DNA of 64,000 nt from Kocuria dechangensis (GTDB lineage Bacteria > Actinomycetota > Actinomycetes > Actinomycetales > Micrococcaceae): the NCBI RefSeq assembly GCF_014636775.1, contig NZ_BMEQ01000016.1:29323-93322 (forward strand). Reading direction: 5' to 3'. Shown here one piece after another: positions 17,082 to 25,272 of this stretch. The notes beneath the pieces are model-generated. The model had not been told where the DNA came from, did no database searches, and was given only the letters and a program-made list of their open reading frames with translations. Position 1 is the first letter of the stretch. Each line of letters begins with the position of its first letter. A program made the position numbers and the translations under genes.

Positions 17082-17872
17082 CGCGCACCCCCGGTGCGCT
17101 CGAGCGGCCGTCCCGTCACGGGATTGCGCCCCGCCACGAGCTCGCGCACGAAGCGGGCGGAGCGGGCGTGCACCACGTCCGCCTCGCGGTCGAGGGTCGC
17201 CACGTGGAAGCTCTCCGCGAGGCGCACCAGCTCCACGTCCCCGCCCGCGCGGCGCAGCACGTGGTGGTGGGAGGCGTCCGAGACCACGTGGTCGTGCTGA
17301 GAGCGCAGCACCATTACGGGCGCCGTGACGGCGGGGAGCATCCGGCGGGTGACGGTCATGAAGCGGCCCAGCTCGGCGACGCCGGCAACCGGCGTGCGCG
17401 GGTAGGCGTGCTCGGTGACCCCCGGCAGGCTGATGTCGTCGCCGACCCCGGGCACGGAGGCCACGGCCCGGTGCAGGGCGGGGGCCAGGCGTGCGGTGCG
17501 GCTCACCAGGGACAGCGCCGGGTTGAGGGCCACGACCCCGTCCACGGGCAGCTGCGCCGCCAGGTGCAGGGCCAGGGCCCCGCCCATCGACAGGCCGCAG
17601 ACCACGACGACGTCGTGCCGCTCCCGCAGGGCGGACACCTGCTCGGCGGCGGCGTCCCGCCACTGCTCCCAGCGGGTGCTCGCGAGGTCCTCCCACCGGG
17701 TGCCGTGGCCGGGCAGGAGGGGGCCGACGACCTCGGCGCCCGCCTCGTGCAGGGCGAGGCCCCACGGGCGGACGCTGAAGGGCACGCCGGTGAAGCCGTG
17801 CAGGACGAGCACGCCGGCGGGCCCGGCGGCGGCGAAGCGGAAGGGCTCGGCGGGGGAGCTCGGACGATCCAT
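17078..17872 (-). CDS. Alpha/beta hydrolase, monoacylglycerol lipase/carboxylesterase type
   Basis: The 264-residue protein is an alpha/beta hydrolase of the small bacterial monoacylglycerol lipase/carboxylesterase type. The oxyanion motif VLVLHGFTG lies at residues 21-29. The nucleophile elbow CGLSMGG places the catalytic Ser at 95. LRSQHDHVV supplies the acid and SFHVATLD the histidine. No signal peptide is seen, so it acts in the cytoplasm. With fadD upstream and plsC divergent, a role in acylglycerol or lipid turnover is reasonable but inferred. The ATG at 17872 has no clear SD and may be leaderless; an upstream ATG at 17880 is out of frame. Confidence 0.85.
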   Translation of the reverse strand: MDRPSSPAEPFRFAAAGPAGVLVLHGFTGVPFSVRPWGLALHEAGAEVVGPLLPGHGTRWEDLASTRWEQWRDAAAEQVSALRERHDVVVVCGLSMGGALALHLAAQLPVDGVVALNPALSLVSRTARLAPALHRAVASVPGVGDDISLPGVTEHAYPRTPVAGVAELGRFMTVTRRMLPAVTAPVMVLRSQHDHVVSDASHHHVLRRAGGDVELVRLAESFHVATLDREADVVHARSARFVRELVAGRNPVTGRPLERTGGAR

Positions 17873-18019
17873 GCGTCCATGATGTCAGCCCGCGACCGCC
17901 CGGCGGGCCCCCTGACGCCGGGCGTCGCGAGGACGTGAGAGAATACCGGAGGCCGGATCCGGTCCGAGCGGCACGGGCCCTCGCGTCGTCCCGATCAGCA
18001 CGAAGGAGTCCTCTCCCAC

Positions 18020-18886
18020 ATGGTCTACATGTTCCTCAAGCGCTACGTCGTCGGACCGCTGGTCAACGTCGCCTTCCGCCCCGAGGTCCACGGCCTGGAG
18101 CACGTGCCGCCCCAGGGGCCGGCCATCCTCGCGAGCAACCACCTGTCGGTGTCGGACTCCGTGTTCATGCCCGTGGCCGTGCCCCGCCAGGTCTTCTTCC
18201 TCGCCAAGTCGGACTACTTCAACGGCCCCGGCCTCAAGGGCCGCGTCATGGCGGCGTTCTTCCGCGCGATCAACCAGATCCCCATGGACCGCTCCGGCGG
18301 CCGGGCCAGCGCGAAGTCCCTGAGCGCCGGCGGGCGGAAGCTCCAGGAGGGCGAGCTGCTCGGCATCTACCCCGAGGGCACCCGCTCCCCGGACGGCCGG
18401 CTGTACAAGGGCAAGATCGGCGTCGCACGGCTCGCGCTCGAGACCGGCGCCCCCGTCGTGCCCATCGCCATGGTCGGCACCGACAAGGTCCAGCCGATCG
18501 GCGCGCGGATGCCCCTGCCCCGGCGCCGGGCCCGCGTGGCCACCGTCTTCGGCGAGCCCCTGGACTTCTCCCGATATACCGGGCGGCAGAACGAGCACGC
18601 CCTGCTCCGCGAGGTCACGGACGAGATCGTGCACGCCATCCAGGCCCTCTCCGGCCAGGTGTACGTGGACGTCTACGCCTCCGACCACAAGAAGCACCTG
18701 GCCGAGCAGAAGCGCCAGGAGGCCAAGCAGGCCGCCGCCGAGATGGTGGGCACTGCGAAGGACAGGGCCCGTTCCGCCGCGCACACGGCAGCGCAGTCCG
18801 CGAAGCACGCCGCGGACTCCCTCACCCACCGCGACCGTCCCGGGCACGAGCACGAGGACGACGCGGCACCGACCACCGCACCCTGA
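18020..18886 (+). CDS. 1-acyl-sn-glycerol-3-phosphate acyltransferase (PlsC family)
   Basis: PlsC-type acyltransferases acylate lysophosphatidic acid to phosphatidic acid at the membrane. The catalytic NHLSVSD (HX4D) has His41 and Asp46, and the substrate-binding motif YPEGTRS is at residues 117-123. IPMDRSGG and VPIAMVGTDKVQP are the two further conserved blocks. The 288 residues end in a roughly 65-residue charged helical tail (DHKKHLAEQKRQEAKQ...) not needed for catalysis. AAGGAG lies about 12 bases upstream of the ATG at 18020; the second ATG at 18029 is closer. Related proteins stand beside aroG in mycobacteria (Rv2182c). aroG follows after 39 bases and is probably co-transcribed. Confidence 0.9.
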   Translation: MVYMFLKRYVVGPLVNVAFRPEVHGLEHVPPQGPAILASNHLSVSDSVFMPVAVPRQVFFLAKSDYFNGPGLKGRVMAAFFRAINQIPMDRSGGRASAKSLSAGGRKLQEGELLGIYPEGTRSPDGRLYKGKIGVARLALETGAPVVPIAMVGTDKVQPIGARMPLPRRRARVATVFGEPLDFSRYTGRQNEHALLREVTDEIVHAIQALSGQVYVDVYASDHKKHLAEQKRQEAKQAAAEMVGTAKDRARSAAHTAAQSAKHAADSLTHRDRPGHEHEDDAAPTTAP

Positions 18887-18925
18887 CCCCCGCCCGGGCC
18901 CGGCCCGGGCGAGACCGAGGAAGAC

Positions 18926-20320
18926 ATGATGCTCGACTTCACCGTTCCCGACAGCCTCCGCAACCTCGCCGGCCCCGTGCCCGCGGCGGCCGACTACCCG
19001 GGCCTCGACGCGTGGCGGGACCTCGCCGCCGACCAGCAGCCGACGTGGCACGACCACCCCGACTTCGCGCCCGCCGTCGCCGAGCTCAACGCCGTCCCGC
19101 CGCTGGTCTTCGCCGGCGAGGTGGACCAGCTGCGCTCCCGCCTGGCCGAGGTCGCCAACGGCCGGGCCTTCTTCCTGCAGGGCGGCGACTGCGCCGAGAC
19201 GTTCGAGGGCGCCACCGCGGACCGGATCAGCGCCCGCGTGAAGACCCTGCTGCAGATGGCCGTGGTGCTCACCTACGGCGCGTCCATGCCCGTGGTGAAG
19301 ATGGGCCGCATGGCCGGCCAGTTCTCGAAGCCCCGCTCGTCCAACGACGAGACCCGGGACGGCGTGACCCTGCCGACCTTCCGCGGGGAGATGGTCAACG
19401 GCTTCGACTTCACCGCCGAGTCCCGCGTGCACGACCCGCGCCGCATGGTCCGCGGCTACAACACCTCCGCCTCCACCCTGAACCTCATCCGGGCGTTCAC
19501 GACCGGCGGCTTCGCGGACCTGCGCCTGGTGCACGCCTGGAACATGGGCTTCACCACGAACCCCGCCCACGCCCGCTACGAGTCCCTCGCCCGCGAGATC
19601 GACCGGGCCGTGAAGTTCATGGACGCGTGCGGCGCGGACTTCGACGCGCTGCGGACCACCGAGTTCTACGCCGGCCACGAGGCGCTGCTGCTGGACTACG
19701 AGCGGGCGCTCACCCGCATCGACTCCCGCACCCACCTGCCCTACGGCACGTCCGGGCACTTCCTGTGGATCGGCGAGCGCACCCGCGAGCTCGACGGCGC
19801 CCACGTGGACCTGCTCTCCCGGCTGCGCAACCCGATCGGCGTGAAGCTCGGCCCGAAGACCACCGGCGACGACGCCCTCGCGCTGATCGACAAGCTGGAC
19901 CCGGAGCGCGAGCCCGGCCGGCTGACCTTCATCACCCGCATGGGCGCCAAGAACATCCGCGAGAAGCTGCCGCCGCTGGTCGAGGCCGTGGAGCGCTCGG
20001 GCGCGAAGGTCGTGTGGGTCACCGACCCGATGCACGGCAACACCGTGTCCCTGCCCTCCGGGTACAAGACCCGCAACTTCGAGGACGTCGTGGACGAGGT
20101 CCGCGGCTTCTTCGAGGTGCACGAGGCGATCGGCTCGTTCCCGGGCGGCATCCACGTGGAGATGACCGGCGACGACGTCGCCGAGTGCCTGGGCGGCTCC
20201 GACCCCGTCGACGAGTCCTCCTTCGAGGACCGCTACGAGTCGCTGTGCGACCCGCGCCTGAACCACATGCAGTCGCTGGAGATCGCGTTCCTCGTGGCGG
20301 GCTACCTCTCCCGCCGCTGA
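18926..20320 (+). CDS. aroG: Class II DAHP synthase (3-deoxy-D-arabino-heptulosonate 7-phosphate synthase)
   Basis: DAHP synthase condenses phosphoenolpyruvate and erythrose 4-phosphate, the first step of the shikimate pathway. This is the class II (plant-like) enzyme typical of Actinobacteria. Visible family blocks include FFLQGGDCAETFEGATADRI, KMGRMAGQFSKPRS, the long conserved YNTSASTLNLIRAF, HFLWIGERTRELDGAHV, ITRMGAKNIREKLPPLV and WVTDPMHGNT, with the metal-binding Cys in GGDCAE. The 464-residue length is standard. Two ATG codons are in tandem (18926, 18929) behind GAGGAAG. In mycobacteria this enzyme is feedback regulated together with chorismate mutase, which is not in the window. It converges with the kinase gene. 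Confidence 0.97.
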   Translation: MMLDFTVPDSLRNLAGPVPAAADYPGLDAWRDLAADQQPTWHDHPDFAPAVAELNAVPPLVFAGEVDQLRSRLAEVANGRAFFLQGGDCAETFEGATADRISARVKTLLQMAVVLTYGASMPVVKMGRMAGQFSKPRSSNDETRDGVTLPTFRGEMVNGFDFTAESRVHDPRRMVRGYNTSASTLNLIRAFTTGGFADLRLVHAWNMGFTTNPAHARYESLAREIDRAVKFMDACGADFDALRTTEFYAGHEALLLDYERALTRIDSRTHLPYGTSGHFLWIGERTRELDGAHVDLLSRLRNPIGVKLGPKTTGDDALALIDKLDPEREPGRLTFITRMGAKNIREKLPPLVEAVERSGAKVVWVTDPMHGNTVSLPSGYKTRNFEDVVDEVRGFFEVHEAIGSFPGGIHVEMTGDDVAECLGGSDPVDESSFEDRYESLCDPRLNHMQSLEIAFLVAGYLSRR

Positions 20321-20336
20321 GCGCCGAGCACCGAGC

Positions 20337-20352
20337 ACCCCGGGGCCGGGGT
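20337..20352. terminator. Weak hairpin between aroG and the kinase gene
   Basis: ACCCCGG and CCGGGGT form a short inverted repeat in the 43-base convergent gap. The loop is very small and there is no U-tail, so its function is uncertain. Confidence 0.35.
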
Positions 20353-20363
20353 CGCGCCCGCCG

Positions 20364-22178
20364 TCACAGGACGGTGAGCACGACCCCGGCCCCGTCCGTC
20401 GTCTGGCGCACCACCCGGCCGAACGGGGCGCCGAGCTCCTCCTCGACCCGCACCGGGAACCCCGCCTCCTCCAGGAGCCGCACCGCCTCCTCCGCGGGAC
20501 GGCCCAGCACCCGGGGGACGTCGTCCGGGCGCCCGCCGGCGGAGACCTCGAGGTCCACCGCGGAGCCGGCCGGCACGTCCGTGCCCGCCGGGGACCCCTG
20601 GCCGACGACGGTGCCGGGCGCGGCATCGCCGAAGACCTCGGTCTCGGCGCCCGCGCCGAGGCCCGCCCCGGCCAGCAGGGCGTGCGCGGTGTCCCGGTCC
20701 AGCCCGGCCACGTCCGGGACGGTCGCCCGCTCCGGGCCGGTCGACACGAGCAGCACGACCTGCTCCGCGGGGCGCACGGCCGCCGCGGCCGAGGGCTCGG
20801 TGCCTATCACCGTGCCCGCCGGGGCGGCGGGATCGCTGGTCTCGTGCACCGCGACGTTCTCGATCCCCGCCGCGGCGAGGTACTGCTCGGCCAGCTCGGG
20901 ACCCGCGCCCCGCACGTCCGGGAGCTCGACCGTCCCGCCGGGACCGGTGCCGATCAGCCAGCCCAGGAAGGCCGCTGCGGCCACCGCGAGGGCCACCAGG
21001 ACGAGGACCGCCGCCGTGCGCAGGGGCCGGGCCGGGCGCAGCTCGTGGACCGGCCGCCACGGGTCCGAGGACCCGGCCGGAGGAGGCACGGGCACGGGCC
21101 CGGCGGGGCGGACGCCCAGCACGCGGGTCCGGTCCTCGGCCCGGCCCTGCGCCCCGAGCGCCTCGGTGGCGGCGTCCTGGGGGGCGGCCCCCGGGGCGGG
21201 AGTGTCGTGGGCGGGGGAGCCCGCCGGGACGCCCGGCGTCGTGGTGGGCCGGGGGCGCGCCGCGCCGCGGACGCCGAGGGCCTCCGTGGCGTCCTGCGGG
21301 GCGGGCGCCCCGGCCAGGGGCCGGTCCAGCTCCTCGGGGCCCAGCAGCGCCCGTGCCTCGCGCAGCTGCGCGAGCATCACCCCGGCGTCAGCCGGGCGGG
21401 CCTCCGGGGCGCGGGCGGTGGCGCCGGCCACGAGATCCGCCAGGGCGGCGGGCACGGCGGGGTCCAATGCGCGGAGATCCGGGACGGGGCCGTCCACGTG
21501 GGCCCGGGCCACGGCCAGCGGATCGCCCTCGAAGGGGCGGCGTCCGGCCAGCAGCTCGAAGAGCACGATCCCCGCCGAGTAGACGTCCGAGCGGGTGTCC
21601 GTGCGCCGCCCCGCGACGAGCTCCGGCGAGGCGTAGCCCACGGTCCCGAGCACGGTGCCCGTGGTCGTGTGCTGGTCGACGGCGCGGGTGAGGCCGAAGT
21701 CCGCGACGGTCACCCGGCCGGTGTCGGCGACGAGGACGTTCTCGGGCTTGACGTCGCGGTGCACGAGACCCGCCCGGTGGGCCGCCGCGAGCCCGTCCAG
21801 CACGGCGTCCATCACGTCCAGCGCCTCGCGCGGGGTCAGCCGGTGCCGGCGGCGCAGGACGTCGCGCAGGGTGGAGCCCTCGACGTGCTCCATCACCAGG
21901 TAGGGCACGCCGTCCGGCGCGCGGCCCTGGTCCAGGACGGCGACGACGTGGGGGTGGGACAGCTTCGCAGCGGACCGCGCCTCCCGCACGAAGCGCTCCG
22001 CGGCGGCGGGGTCCTCGGCCAGGTGCGGGTGCATCAGCTTCACGGCCACGGTCCGCTCGAGCCGGGTGTCCACGGCGCGGTAGACCCCGGCCGTGCCGCC
22101 GCGGGCGATCCGCGGGCCCAGCTCGTACCGGTCCTCGAGGACGGTGCCGGTCATGGGGTCGGGGACGGGACGGTGCAC
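20364..22178 (-). CDS. Membrane Ser/Thr protein kinase with PASTA domains (pknL locus)
   Basis: A eukaryotic-type receptor kinase of 604 residues. The kinase domain (about 16-275) has the glycine loop IARGGTAGVY, ATP lysine K47 in VAVKLMH, catalytic HRDVKPEN with D142, DFG-type DFGLT with D160, and a Thr-rich activation loop (DQHTTTGTV). A Pro/Ala-rich juxtamembrane linker follows, then one transmembrane helix (AAVLVLVALAVAAAAFLGWLIG) and three extracellular PASTA repeats, the last one degenerate. PASTA domains bind peptidoglycan fragments, so it probably monitors cell-wall state. The locus (aroG, Rv2175c-type gene) is that of mycobacterial pknL, although PknL itself lacks PASTA repeats. GTG 22178 is chosen because a -10 box sits 6 bases upstream. 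Confidence 0.93.
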   Translation of the reverse strand: MHRPVPDPMTGTVLEDRYELGPRIARGGTAGVYRAVDTRLERTVAVKLMHPHLAEDPAAAERFVREARSAAKLSHPHVVAVLDQGRAPDGVPYLVMEHVEGSTLRDVLRRRHRLTPREALDVMDAVLDGLAAAHRAGLVHRDVKPENVLVADTGRVTVADFGLTRAVDQHTTTGTVLGTVGYASPELVAGRRTDTRSDVYSAGIVLFELLAGRRPFEGDPLAVARAHVDGPVPDLRALDPAVPAALADLVAGATARAPEARPADAGVMLAQLREARALLGPEELDRPLAGAPAPQDATEALGVRGAARPRPTTTPGVPAGSPAHDTPAPGAAPQDAATEALGAQGRAEDRTRVLGVRPAGPVPVPPPAGSSDPWRPVHELRPARPLRTAAVLVLVALAVAAAAFLGWLIGTGPGGTVELPDVRGAGPELAEQYLAAAGIENVAVHETSDPAAPAGTVIGTEPSAAAAVRPAEQVVLLVSTGPERATVPDVAGLDRDTAHALLAGAGLGAGAETEVFGDAAPGTVVGQGSPAGTDVPAGSAVDLEVSAGGRPDDVPRVLGRPAEEAVRLLEEAGFPVRVEEELGAPFGRVVRQTTDGAGVVLTVL

Positions 22179-22184
22179 GGGACC

Positions 22185-22190
22185 AGCCTA
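22185..22190 (-). promoter_or_regulatory. -10 box of a leaderless kinase transcript
   Basis: On the minus strand TAGGCT is followed after 6 bases by the GTG at 22178. No SD is present, so the mRNA is probably leaderless. The box lies in the 49-base gap after the LysM gene, giving the kinase its own promoter. Confidence 0.55.
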
Positions 22191-22227
22191 GGCCGCGGCG
22201 CTGGGGAGACGCTGGTGCGGGCCCGGC

Positions 22228-23394
22228 TCACTTCCGGAAGCGGTCGCGGTGGGACTTGACGGCCTTCACGTACTTCTTGGTGTCGTCGTACATGCCGTAC
22301 TTCTTCACCCCGTGCAGGCCCTGGTAGTACGCCGCGATGGCGATGTCGCCGTTCGCGGCGGTGCGGCCGAGCTGGCGGATGATCGCCACCCCGGCGGTGA
22401 TGTTGTCCTGCGCGTCGAGCAGGTCCAGCTCCCGGCCCACCAGACCGGACGCCCACGCGCCCGCGTCCGGGATCACCTGCATGGTGCCCACGGCGTCGGC
22501 GGGGGAGACCACCCGGTGGTTGAAGCCGGACTCCTGGTAGGCGTGGGCCAGCGCCAGCGACGGGTCGACGTCCATCCGCACGGCGGTGTCGTGCACCATC
22601 TGCCGGACCTCCTCGCGGGAGGGGGCGGGACGGGACTGCAGCTGCTCGTGGTGGCGGTTGGCCGACTCCACCACCGGGTCGTCGTAGGTGCGGCCCAGGA
22701 ACGAGTCCCCGACCGCCTGCTCGGGCTCCGCCCTGTCCGGTTCCGGCGCCGCCTGCTCGGGCTCCGCCGCGGGGGCGGCGGCGGTGCCCACCGCCTCGGG
22801 GGCCCCCGCCACCGTCAGGCGCTGCCCGGGCCGGAGGAGGGAGCCGACGGTGAGGTCGTTGGCGTCGAGCAGCTGCTGCACGGACACCTCGTGCTGCTGC
22901 GCGATGCTCCAGAAGGAGTCCCCGGGCCGGACGGTGTGCTCCCGGGCGGCCGGGGCGCCCTTGTCCGGCGCCCTGTTCTCGGGAGCCTTGTGCTCGGGCG
23001 CGCTGTCCCCCGGGGCCTTCTCGCCGGGGTCGGCGAGGACGAGCTGCTGGCCCGGGACCAGGAGGGCGGCCCCGGAGAGGTCGTTCCACCGCATGAGCTC
23101 GTCCACCGCGACGCCGTGGCGCTGGGCGAGGGCCCACAGGGAGTCGCCGGGGGAGACGGTGTGCCGCGGCGCCTCGGCGGTCTTCTGGCCCACGAGCACG
23201 GTCGCCGAGGCCGGCTGGACGGGAGCCCCGGGCGCGGCGTGGGCGGCGCCGCCGGCTCCGAGGGCCGCGAGGGCGGCCACCGCGGTCGCGGCGGAACCGG
23301 TCCTGGCCCGCTGCGTCCACCCGGCGGGACGCGGATCGGCGGGGCGGTGCTGGGCGTCGCTGTCGGTCGAGTCGCTGTCGGGGGGAAACGGCAT
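22228..23394 (-). CDS. Secreted LysM-SLT cell-wall protein (lytic transglycosylase-like)
   Basis: This 388-residue protein is exported and should act on peptidoglycan. A twin-Arg-free signal region lies at about residues 29-53 (basic RARTGS, hydrophobic AVAALAALGAGGAAHA). Two LysM modules follow (about 78-121, HTVSPGDSLWALAQRHGV; and 153-196, HTVRPGDSFWSIAQQHEV), joined by an AP-rich linker. After a Glu/Pro-rich spacer comes a lysozyme-like SLT domain with the catalytic-type Glu288 in AYQESGFN and the GTMQVIP and AAYYQG blocks. It stands between the PASTA kinase and the Rv2175c-type gene. LysM domains bind N-acetylglucosamine, so it is a plausible wall hydrolase under the same control. The SD before ATG 23394 is weak. 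Confidence 0.87.
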   Translation of the reverse strand: MPFPPDSDSTDSDAQHRPADPRPAGWTQRARTGSAATAVAALAALGAGGAAHAAPGAPVQPASATVLVGQKTAEAPRHTVSPGDSLWALAQRHGVAVDELMRWNDLSGAALLVPGQQLVLADPGEKAPGDSAPEHKAPENRAPDKGAPAAREHTVRPGDSFWSIAQQHEVSVQQLLDANDLTVGSLLRPGQRLTVAGAPEAVGTAAAPAAEPEQAAPEPDRAEPEQAVGDSFLGRTYDDPVVESANRHHEQLQSRPAPSREEVRQMVHDTAVRMDVDPSLALAHAYQESGFNHRVVSPADAVGTMQVIPDAGAWASGLVGRELDLLDAQDNITAGVAIIRQLGRTAANGDIAIAAYYQGLHGVKKYGMYDDTKKYVKAVKSHRDRFRK

Positions 23395-23513
23395 GAAGAG
23401 GCTCTCTGACGCTGATTCGGGGAAGGAGCGGAGGGCTCAGCGTGCTCCGCCCGTCGAGCATACCGTGAGGACCCGCGTGGCACGGGCAGGCGCGGACGTG
23501 GCACTCTGGGAGC

Positions 23514-23900
23514 GTGAAGAAGACATCCGGAATCAGCACCGAGGAGTTCGACCGACTGGACGCGGTCGTCCAGGAGTGGCTGCCGCTCCCCGACATCGCC
23601 GAGCGGCTCGGCCTCGTCGTCACCCGCGTCCACGGCCTCGTCGACGACGGCACCCTCCTCGCGGTGCGCAACCCGCACGACAACGTCCGCCGGGTCCCGG
23701 CCGCGTTCCTCCTCGAGGACGGCGTGCTCGACTCCCTCAAGGGGACGGTCGCCGTGCTGCGGGACGCCGGGTTCACCGACCTCGAGGCCCTCACCTGGCT
23801 GTTCACCGAGGACGAGTCGCTGCCGGGCCGGCCCATCGACGCCCTCCGCAACGGCCGCAAGACCGAGATCCGCCGCCGCGCCCAGGCCCTGGCCTGGTGA
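23514..23900 (+). CDS. Rv2175c-family DNA-binding protein
   Basis: The 128-residue product matches the actinobacterial Rv2175c family, a winged-helix DNA-binding protein that in Mycobacterium tuberculosis is phosphorylated by the kinase PknL encoded beside it. Here LPLPDIAERLGLVVTRVHGLVDDGTLLAVRN is the helix-turn-helix, and FTDLEALTWLFTEDESLPGRPIDALRNGRKTEIRRRAQALAW is the conserved C-terminal part. The GTG at 23514 stands 6 bases after CACTCT, a weak -10, so initiation may be leaderless. It is divergent from the LysM-SLT gene and convergent with the polyprenyl synthase gene. A phosphorylation link to the kinase at 20364-22178 is inferred from the locus. Confidence 0.86.
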   Translation: MKKTSGISTEEFDRLDAVVQEWLPLPDIAERLGLVVTRVHGLVDDGTLLAVRNPHDNVRRVPAAFLLEDGVLDSLKGTVAVLRDAGFTDLEALTWLFTEDESLPGRPIDALRNGRKTEIRRRAQALAW

Positions 23901-23932
23901 CCGGCGGCCGCGCCGCCGCCTGATCCGGCACT

Positions 23933-23957
23933 CCGGCGGGGGCCCGGCCCCCGCCGG
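23933..23957. terminator. Terminator between convergent Rv2175c-like and polyprenyl synthase genes
   Basis: CCGGCGGGGGC (23933-23943) pairs with GCCCCCGCCGG (23947-23957) around a 3-base loop, an 11-bp G+C stem directly at the end of the minus-strand gene. Confidence 0.7.
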
Positions 23958-23958
23958 G

Positions 23959-25101
23959 TCAGGCGGCGCGGCGCACCGCGGCCGTCGCGAGCGCCCGCAG
24001 CGCGGCACGGGCCACCGGCTCCGCGTCGAGGCGCTCCAGGGCGGCGAAGGCCTGCTCGCTCAGCGAGTCGATGAGCTCCTCGGTGGCCTGCAGGGCCCCG
24101 CACGCCGTGATGAGCCCGCGCAGCCGCTCCACGTCCTCCTCGGCGAGGTCCGGACGGCCCAGCGCCGCCTCGAGCTCGGCGATCTGCTCCTCGCTCCCGC
24201 GCCGGCGCACGAAGCCCACGAGGACCGTGCGCTTGCCCTCGCGCAGGTCGTCCCCGGCGGGCTTGCCGGTCGTGGCAGGGTCGCCGAAGACGCCCAGGAC
24301 GTCGTCGCGCAGCTGGAAGGCCTCGCCCAGCGGCAGCGCGAACGCGGAGCACCGCTCCAGGTCGGGCTCCTGCGCCCCGGCGAGGGCGGCGCCCAGCACC
24401 ACGGGGTGCTCCACGGAGTACTTGGCGGACTTGTAGCGGATCACGTCCAGCGCCCGCTGCACGGCGCCCTCCCGGTCCTGCCCCGCGCCCGCGACCTCTC
24501 CCTGCACGTCCAGGTACTGGCCCACCATGACCTCCGAGCGCATGAGGTCGAAGACCGCGCGGGCCCGGCCCGTGCCCGGCAGGGCGGCCGCGGCCCGGGC
24601 GAAGAGCTGCTCGCTCCAGGACAGGCACAGGTCGCCGGCGAGGATCGCTGAGGCCACCCCGAACGCGGGCCCGTCGAGCGTCCAGCCGTGGCGCGCGTGC
24701 AGGCCCTCGAAGCGGCGGTGCACGCTGGGGGCCCCGCGCCGCGTGTCGGAGCGGTCGATGACGTCGTCGTGGATCAGCGCGGCGGACTGGAACAGCTCGA
24801 GCGCCGCCCCCGCCAGCGCCACGGCCGGGTCCTCGGGGTCGCCGCCGGCGGCCCGCCAGCCCCAGTAGCACAGCCGCGCCCGCAGGCGCTTGCCCCCGGA
24901 GGACAGCGCGGCCACGGCCTCCAGCAGCGGCAGGGCGTCGGGCGAGATGCCGTCGAGCACCGCCCGCTGCTCGGCGAAGAAGTCCTCCAGCCCGGCGTGC
25001 AGCCGCCCGACGTAGCGCTCGTCCTCGGCGCGGAAGCCGGGTCCAGCCGGGTCCGCCGCGCCGGGGGCGTGGGAGGAGTGCGGGAGCGGCGGGGACGTCA
25101 T
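23959..25101 (-). CDS. Polyprenyl (geranylgeranyl-type) diphosphate synthase
   Basis: This trans-prenyltransferase elongates allylic diphosphates with isopentenyl diphosphate, supplying precursors for menaquinone, carotenoids or other isoprenoids. The 380-residue protein shows SSGGKRLRARL, the first Asp-rich motif DDVIDRSDTRRG, the KSAKYSVEHP block and the second Asp-rich motif FQLRDDVLGVFGDPATTGKP with GDDLREGKRT. Aromatic residues just before the first motif are not bulky (LFQSAALIHDDVID), which suggests a product longer than farnesyl diphosphate, but chain length cannot be fixed. It corresponds in position to mycobacterial idsA2. The ATG at 25101 has a short SD (GAGG) and is divergent from dinB. 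Confidence 0.92.
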   Translation of the reverse strand: MTSPPLPHSSHAPGAADPAGPGFRAEDERYVGRLHAGLEDFFAEQRAVLDGISPDALPLLEAVAALSSGGKRLRARLCYWGWRAAGGDPEDPAVALAGAALELFQSAALIHDDVIDRSDTRRGAPSVHRRFEGLHARHGWTLDGPAFGVASAILAGDLCLSWSEQLFARAAAALPGTGRARAVFDLMRSEVMVGQYLDVQGEVAGAGQDREGAVQRALDVIRYKSAKYSVEHPVVLGAALAGAQEPDLERCSAFALPLGEAFQLRDDVLGVFGDPATTGKPAGDDLREGKRTVLVGFVRRRGSEEQIAELEAALGRPDLAEEDVERLRGLITACGALQATEELIDSLSEQAFAALERLDAEPVARAALRALATAAVRRAA

Positions 25102-25241
25102 GGGCGGTCGACCTCGATCTGAGTGCGGCGGCGGAGCGGCCCGGCGGGCGCCCCCGGTGTCCGGGCCAGCCTACCGAAGCCGCCGCCGGCACCGCCCCGT
25201 GCCGGAGCCGGCCGGGCGCCACCGATGTCCGGGCCGCTGGC

Positions 25242-25247
25242 TAAGCT
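25242..25247 (+). promoter_or_regulatory. -10 box of dinB
   Basis: TAAGCT precedes the dinB GTG by 25 bases, leaving room for a short leader with the SD at 25261-25267. I saw no LexA-type SOS box in this gap by eye. Confidence 0.4.
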
Positions 25248-25272
25248 GTGCCCCGAGCGGGAGGAGGACGCG

